Assembly (NCBI GenBank): GCA_032164245.1
Contig: JAVMKO010000009.1
Coordinates: 79,803,212-79,867,211, forward strand
DNA: 64,000 bases
Source: Sternotherus odoratus
Taxonomy: Eukaryota > Chordata > Testudines > Kinosternidae
Reading direction: 5' to 3'
Part shown: positions 58,296 through 64,000 of the stretch, one piece after another
How positions within the stretch are numbered: position 1 is the stretch's first letter
Layout of the letters: the number at the start of each line of letters is the position of its first letter
The notes under the pieces: generated by a model
Told to the model about the DNA's origin: nothing
What the model saw: only the letters and a program-made list of their open reading frames with translations
Database searches by the model: none
Made by a program: the position numbers and the translations under genes

Positions 58296-60907
58296 ATGCC
58301 ATAAAAAACACATTGCTCCCATTATTATAGAATGAAACACCTAAAATTCCATTCCTGTATTTTAAGAAGTTCCTTCTGCCTTCCTCATTTCAGTTAAAGT
58401 AGATTTTTGTTACAAAAAGCACATCAACTGTGCTTCAAGGCCTTTATACTCAACTTTTTGTAGCATCAGAATAGCTATTCTTCTTAAAAGGAAGAAAAGT
58501 GGGAGCAGTGGCTCTCTCTAAACGAAACAAAGAAAGAGAGGAAACTGTTTGAAAAATTCTAATGTGTCCGCAACGGGTCATTTATAAGACAATTGCAATG
58601 TTCTTTTAGAAGTAACTCAGTGTGAAAGATCTGTAAACATACTAGGATTGGAAATACACTATGGAGGCTTTCTCCTGTAGGCTGCTGGTTTAAATGCATA
58701 AAAACATAATCCCAAAATCACTGGCATTCAACTGTGAAAAATGTCTGTCTAGGTTTATAGTCAATGTGTCCATGGTTTTCTAATTTATTTTGCTTTTGGT
58801 TTAGGGTTCAAATGAATCCCAGCCCTCAATATAATTCTGACTAAACTAGTGAGTTCTGACAGAAACCCAGTGGTTTTCTCTTAAGAACTAGTGGCATTCA
58901 TCAGATTCTCAATCCTATAACTAAACACAAGCAATAAAACCCACTAGCGTCAGATGAATCCTTGTGCTGAATCCCTCATTTGATTGTTTGTGCAAATAGC
59001 AAATAGAGAGTCTGACAAACTTTAGCACAATGAGGAGATCAGATGTTTGCTCAGTCATCTAATATTCTATCTATCCAAGGTATTCATATGACCTTCTGAG
59101 TCCTAGGCTAGATCCCTAACCCAATGTCCTCTTTGTTCCTCTCTCTTGTACTGAATGGACTTCATGCAATCACAATGAAGTGGACAAAACTCCACCCTCA
59201 CTAATTACATCCATTTTTCCCTCTCAGAGGTCAGGCCAAGCACTGGGAAGATGAACTAGCATTTTACTACTAAAGGTAATCCCATCAGGTTAGATGTGAC
59301 ACAGATGGAGAGGTGCACTTCACAGGCTGTACATAGGCTACAGATTACTGGAAGACTTGAGTCTCTAGAGATATCCCCGGAACACCTCCCAGGAACATTA
59401 AATTCACATAAAAGGAAAGGAATTCAATGAGGGCAGAAGAGTCCACAGTGACTAAAATTTTCATCCTATACTGAAATAGGGCTCAAGAAAGAATGTCCTA
59501 TTATTATTGTGTGCTACTGGGTTCTTATTACCCTCTAGCACACCACAGTGATTAACAATTTTACCAGCTGCAAATGAGCAAGTCAAGAGGCGTGCATTTC
59601 ATTTATGGACCACTGAACACCACTAATGTGTAACTATCCAAATACTTGTGGCAGTGGACACTTTGCAGTAAATAAGAATTAGATCCAGCCATGTTTAAAG
59701 GATTATGATATGGAGGATAAAACCACATCTACTGTGAAGAGTCACTGACTTCAGAATAACCTTTTGCTGAATCCCTCATTTGACTGTTTGTGAAATCAAC
59801 AAACAGAGTCTTAAGCAATCGTAAGCAAGCTGAAGAGTTGTTTTTTTCCTGATAATTTGGCAATTTTTGGTAGAGCTTCATCTTCCAACAATGGTTGTGG
59901 AATCATCTTGCCCCAATGTATTTACATTGTTGTCAATGGAAATAAGCCAGCAGTGAATATGGCCTTATGTGTTACAAAACATGACACATAATACTGCAAT
60001 AAACTCAGCATTAAGCCCTATTAACTTCAATAGGTTTCCGTGTGAAAGCAGGGGTCCATTCATGTGGGGCTCAATACAGGACCATGGCCTACCCTTTCTA
60101 TCTGAACATTTTGTGTCTTTGATGGGCCATCAATACATAGCTATCTGGTCTCAATGTAAAGTTTATCTGGTGGGTGTTACCCAAGAATACAATCACATGC
60201 ATAAGATATATACCAATGTGATATATCCCATCATGTGCCAGCAATGCCCTTTTGCCATGTACATTAGCCAATCCAGATAGTCTCTTCCCAAAAGAGTAAA
60301 TGGACACAAATCAGACATCAAGAATTGTAAGATTCAAGCACTCGTAGGAGAGCACTTCAGTCTCTCCGGATACTCAATAATAGACTTAAAAGTGGCAATT
60401 CTTCAACAACAAAAAGTTCAAAAACAGACTTCAATGAGAAACTGCAAAACTGGAATTAATTTGCAACCTGAACACCATCAAATTAATCCATGATATGTTA
60501 TGCAGTGGTTTTCCAGCAGCTTGTAAATCATAAAGACAAGAGTAAGAATTAATATTACACACACAGTCATCAATAGCCAAGTAGCCTTTGAATTTCTATC
60601 TTTAAGGGTGAGCCATCATTTCCATTTTAAATTTGCTTTCCAGGGACTTATGAATTGAGCCATGACATTGCTCTCCAAGATGCAGACAAAGGGCTTGATT
60701 TCACCTGCACTTGTCCCAGCTTTACCCATGTGCAAATCCCCTGACTTCAGTGGAGCCACCAAAGCAACAGAGAGCAAAATCGGGCTCCAAAGCTCAGCAT
60801 GGCTACGCCTACTTCTCCCACGTCACTACCAGTGTTGCTGCCAACTCGGTGCCTTTTAAGACTTGCTCATGCTTCCTGAACTTCCCTTTGCAGCAGTTCG
60901 GTTAGAG
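58296..60907. other. Non-coding block
   Basis: No exon recognised. A local repeat pair lies at 58961-59010 and 59761-59810 (30 bp, two mismatches). Palindromic words occur near 60015-60060 and 60690-60760. Otherwise I see nothing. Confidence 0.5.
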
Positions 60908-61151
60908 CAGGGTTTCTCAAACTGGGGGTCGCGACCCCTCAGGGGTTCACCGAGCGCTCCCCGGGGGGTTGTGAGCTCCTGCCGCCGCAACTCGCGGCGG
61001 GGACTGGGGCCAGAGTGCACCCGGCAGCCCGCCCGCTGCAGGGATGGGGGGCTGGGGCACAGCCGGCAGCCCGCCTCCGGCGGGGACTGGACGGGTCGCG
61101 CCGACGCAGCCGAAAAAGGGGTCGCGGTCTCAAAAAGTTTGAGAACCGCTG
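60908..61151 (+). mobile_element. hAT-type MITE, 244 bp
   Basis: Left end CAGGGTTTCTCAAACT and right end, inverted, CAGCGGTTCTCAAACTTTTT. Flanked by an 8-bp target duplication, GGTTAGAG (60900-60907) and GGTTGGAG (61152-61159), 7 of 8 identical. Termini and 8-bp duplication are those of hAT (Charlie-like) elements. The inside is GC-rich and non-coding, so it is non-autonomous. Confidence 0.85.
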
Positions 61152-64000
61152 GGTTGGAGGGATACAGAGAAAACAGGTCAGTCGGGCATTATATGTTTTC
61201 CTCCTATCCCTTGAGCCCTACTTTAACTATCCTGTTACCATTATCCACACTGATTTCACCCTCACAACAATAATGAATGCTACACTAAAAAACACTAATA
61301 GAATAAGACTTCCACTCCACTCTTCCTCATTTGACCATGTGCAGAGCACGCAGCCTTAATAGCGAGGCACTTTATTATATAAAGATAAACGGCATCATCT
61401 GTCTCTAGCTAAGCGCTGCATGTAAATTCCTTGGCAGTCTGCCCTACCTAACTAGCTTCCCTCCATTATCATGTCATCCCCCAAATCAAAAGATAAAAAC
61501 AAAGCTATTAACAAAATAAAGATTGCACCAGTTTCCTGGCCTTGCTGTCAGTTTCTCAAACATTTTCTCTGGTGATGCTCGCCTGGTCTCTTTCTTTTTG
61601 TAGCCCATATCCCAGTCTGCTCCTGGGTGCGACTCTGAATAGCCATGGATCACAGGGTTAACATTTGTCCTGTGACAACATGCAGAAGCCAGCGGAAGCT
61701 AACCTTTCATTTTCAGCTCTCGGGCTTCTCTGTGATACACGTTTCATTTGCAGTAAGACCAAAGCAGTTTCATTTGTCTAACACTGACAAATCTGCAAAA
61801 AAGAATGTGTATCTTCTCCCCATATTTTATAAAATCAGCTTAAAGACAACATTTTTGCCTGAAACTCCTTCTTGATGTGTGACTGTTTTGTACAGCTTAT
61901 CTTTTTTCTCTCCTGGAGAAAAGCATCTGCTTATCCAGTATGTGATCATACTAAAAGCAGACGTATATAAAATATGTTCCCTTTACGTGCAAATAGCCCC
62001 ATTTCACGTTACCAAACTACACTATAAACAATCTCTCTACATACCATTCACAAAGCAATGCTAAAAGATGGTTTAAGGTGAAAAGTCAAGCTCTCAAAAG
62101 TTAGAAAAAGGTAGATTTAAGGTTGCCAATTCCACCTTAATTCTGCCCCTTGTATAAATATATTATGATATAGTCTTTTATTGGATGACCTTTACAAGTG
62201 TTTTCTTGCCTCTGGGTGTTTTGGAAAAGGATAAAACTAAAACAAGCTGCTGTAACTATAACAAACCTTCCCTCTACACAGCAGCATCAGGATTTAACCC
62301 TCTAAAAACCTTCAGCACTGCACCAGAGACCTCTATATTGGAACTAAAGGATTGACTGCATTAGCGGACAACAACAGAAAGCTGTAATTACCTATTATGA
62401 AACTGTGGACTGAGAATATGTGATCTGGAAGTCATTGTCAAACAGAAATGGAGCCTTCCAAGGCCATGTTTTTCTGTCACTGGCCAACATTTTAACAAAA
62501 AAAAAAAAGCAAATGCTCAATAAATGATTTTCAGTTGCTCCTAATTTTGTGAAATCAAAACCAGTTTTGTTTTCAAATCAAATTTAGCGTCGTAGGCAAG
62601 GGCTGAGACTGCTAACTGTGGCCACATTTGACGGCCCTGTTCAAAATTGTTAAATGTATATGTTTTTTCTTTAATTCATAATTCAAATAGGTAAAATTGT
62701 CCCATACCTATGCAAATCTACCGTCCTCTTAATTAGTTGCAAATACTTCTGCATGCCTGGGTGTAGCTTGGTGGGCTGCAGGCAGCGGGGGGAGATAGGC
62801 ATTAATATTATATTATTAAATGGGGCAAGGAATGTGTAGGGGGGTATGTCCTGCTCCCCACCATTTCTGCAAGCACTGAGCTGCCCTGTTCTGCCTGTGG
62901 TTGGGGGGAGAGGGGGGGCTTGTAACTTGTCAACGACTGAAGCCTCTTGAAGGTAAAAAAAAAAGAACATTACAAGAAGATGGGGTTCACCCTGTCTATG
63001 AACAGAAACAAAAGATTGTTTCTGTATAACACTGAGGAGGGAGGAGACCCTCTCCATCCATTCACTCAGGAACCATCTCCAGAGTGGGGATGTTCTTAAG
63101 ATAAACTGGATCCAGGTTCCTGTGACAGACTGAACTTTGGGGATGGGGCGGGGGGGAAGGGAGGCAGAGAATTTACTTTATTATCTAGGCAAGGTAACTA
63201 TTAATAAGTATAGACCCAGGTTCATGGTTTATGATTTTGCTTTGTGTTGTAAACATTTGTTGCCATCATTCTTTCTTGTTTTTAGTAGAGTCTTTATTCT
63301 TTCTTTGAAAAACCTGCTTTTGCTTTATTAGAAGTGCTCATAAATGCTATGTCGTTTACAGGAATGGTGGTTTACCAGTAAACTTGAGTACATGGCCAAT
63401 GTCAGGAGCTGGATATTGCAGGGGAATAATTCAAAAGGAGTTGAGTACTGGGGTGCAGCTATTATTAACGTGCAAGGTAAGACAAGACTGGCATAGCACA
63501 GAGAAGGCTAGAAGTGTTAGGTACCTAGCTAAGCACAGACAAGATTACACCTCAGTGAAGGCGGGGGGAGGAGGGGGAAACAAGGGGAATCACAACCCTG
63601 TGTACCCCATGAACCGTCACAGAAGGGAGACTGAAAGGAGAGAAAGCCTATTATTTTGTACAAGGACCTATCAGAGTCAGAGTTTTGCAAGTAAAATATA
63701 CAGAGATTCGCACCCACAACCACCCTTTTTAAATATGTACAGATGCTCCTTAATTATGCAAGTATATCAACCTGAACACAATGAAACACACTGGAGACTG
63801 ACTGACTATAATGCACTCTCCAACGGGTCACACCTGAAGGCCATGAACTTAAGGCCGCATTCTGCTCCATTTAAGTTTATGGGAGTTTTGTCATGAACTT
63901 CACTGAGGGCAGGCTGAAACCCCTTGTGTACAGCCCACTTAACTTAATGATGTCTCTCACTGGAAACATATTATTTCTGTGCGCTCTGATCTGTGCTGGC
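61152..64000. other. Non-coding block with a dispersed repeat
   Basis: No exon recognised. The repeat at 62082 is listed separately. An A-run lies at 62500 and 62957. The 170-residue plus-strand frame at 63384-63896 has no domain; its surroundings (U-rich, 'agggaggcag') might be an LTR or repeat but I cannot show it. Confidence 0.45.
62082..62190 (+). repeat. Dispersed repeat, copy 2
   Basis: Partner of 34678-34785; the exact 21-base core is at 62084-62104. Class unknown. Confidence 0.65.

Noticed and set aside
63384..63896. 170-residue plus-strand open frame
   Set aside because: No domain, no codon-usage signal that I can judge, and a G-run inside. Length alone is not enough in 64 kb of six frames.
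1..64000. CRISPR arrays, operons, bacterial genes or host RNA genes
   Set aside because: No regularly spaced repeats, no ribosome-site or operon layout, and no tRNA or rRNA outside the worn SINE heads.

Overview
This window looks like vertebrate nuclear DNA from a non-avian sauropsid, most likely a turtle; a crocodilian is the main alternative. The base composition is AT-rich and intergenic or intronic in style. Every long reading frame that I can assign belongs to a retroelement. The repeat set (CR1 LINEs with a CATAAGAA-type 3' tail, tRNA-derived SINEs, multi-hairpin MITEs, an hAT MITE, a Ty3/Gypsy element and an RTE-like LINE) fits a turtle-type genome. I recognise no host exon, tRNA, rRNA or microRNA gene, and nothing bacterial.

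Layout. 1-8 kb: non-coding, with a diverged 120-bp direct repeat and short palindromic repeats. 8-15.5 kb: SINE pieces, a CR1 tail, three members of a Harbinger-like MITE family (two complete with TTA target duplications) and a fragment resembling the hammerhead-ribozyme end of Penelope-like elements. 15.5-23 kb: mostly featureless. 23.1-29.0 kb: a fourth MITE, then a nearly intact 5.6-kb Ty3/Gypsy element on the minus strand. 32.4-39.4 kb: a CR1 tail, a 75-bp CA microsatellite, a pyrimidine-rich tract, then a 2.6-kb CR1 copy with an open reverse-transcriptase frame. 39-55 kb: SINE and MITE fragments, an eroded LINE fossil, a probable solo LTR and an 80-bp tandem duplication. 55.9-58.3 kb: a broken RTE-like LINE. 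60.9-61.2 kb: an hAT-type MITE with a target duplication. The remainder is unassigned.

The most informative object is the Gypsy element at 23379-29007. Its domains run gag, protease, integrase, reverse transcriptase, RNase H, so the integrase lies upstream of the RT as in Ty1/copia. That is the hallmark of Gmr1-like elements. Its Gag carries a segment that reads like a SCAN domain, the zinc-finger-protein module thought to descend from this kind of Gag. The two LTRs differ by about two substitutions, so the insertion is young. The reading frame is broken only by one in-frame UGA between integrase and RT. The element is not a new class, but it is a rare, well-preserved example. I found no convincing undescribed system. 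The least explained structures are the multi-hairpin MITE family, whose stems seem to be kept while their sequence changes, and the many short 'CATTGACTTCAATGG'-type palindromes.
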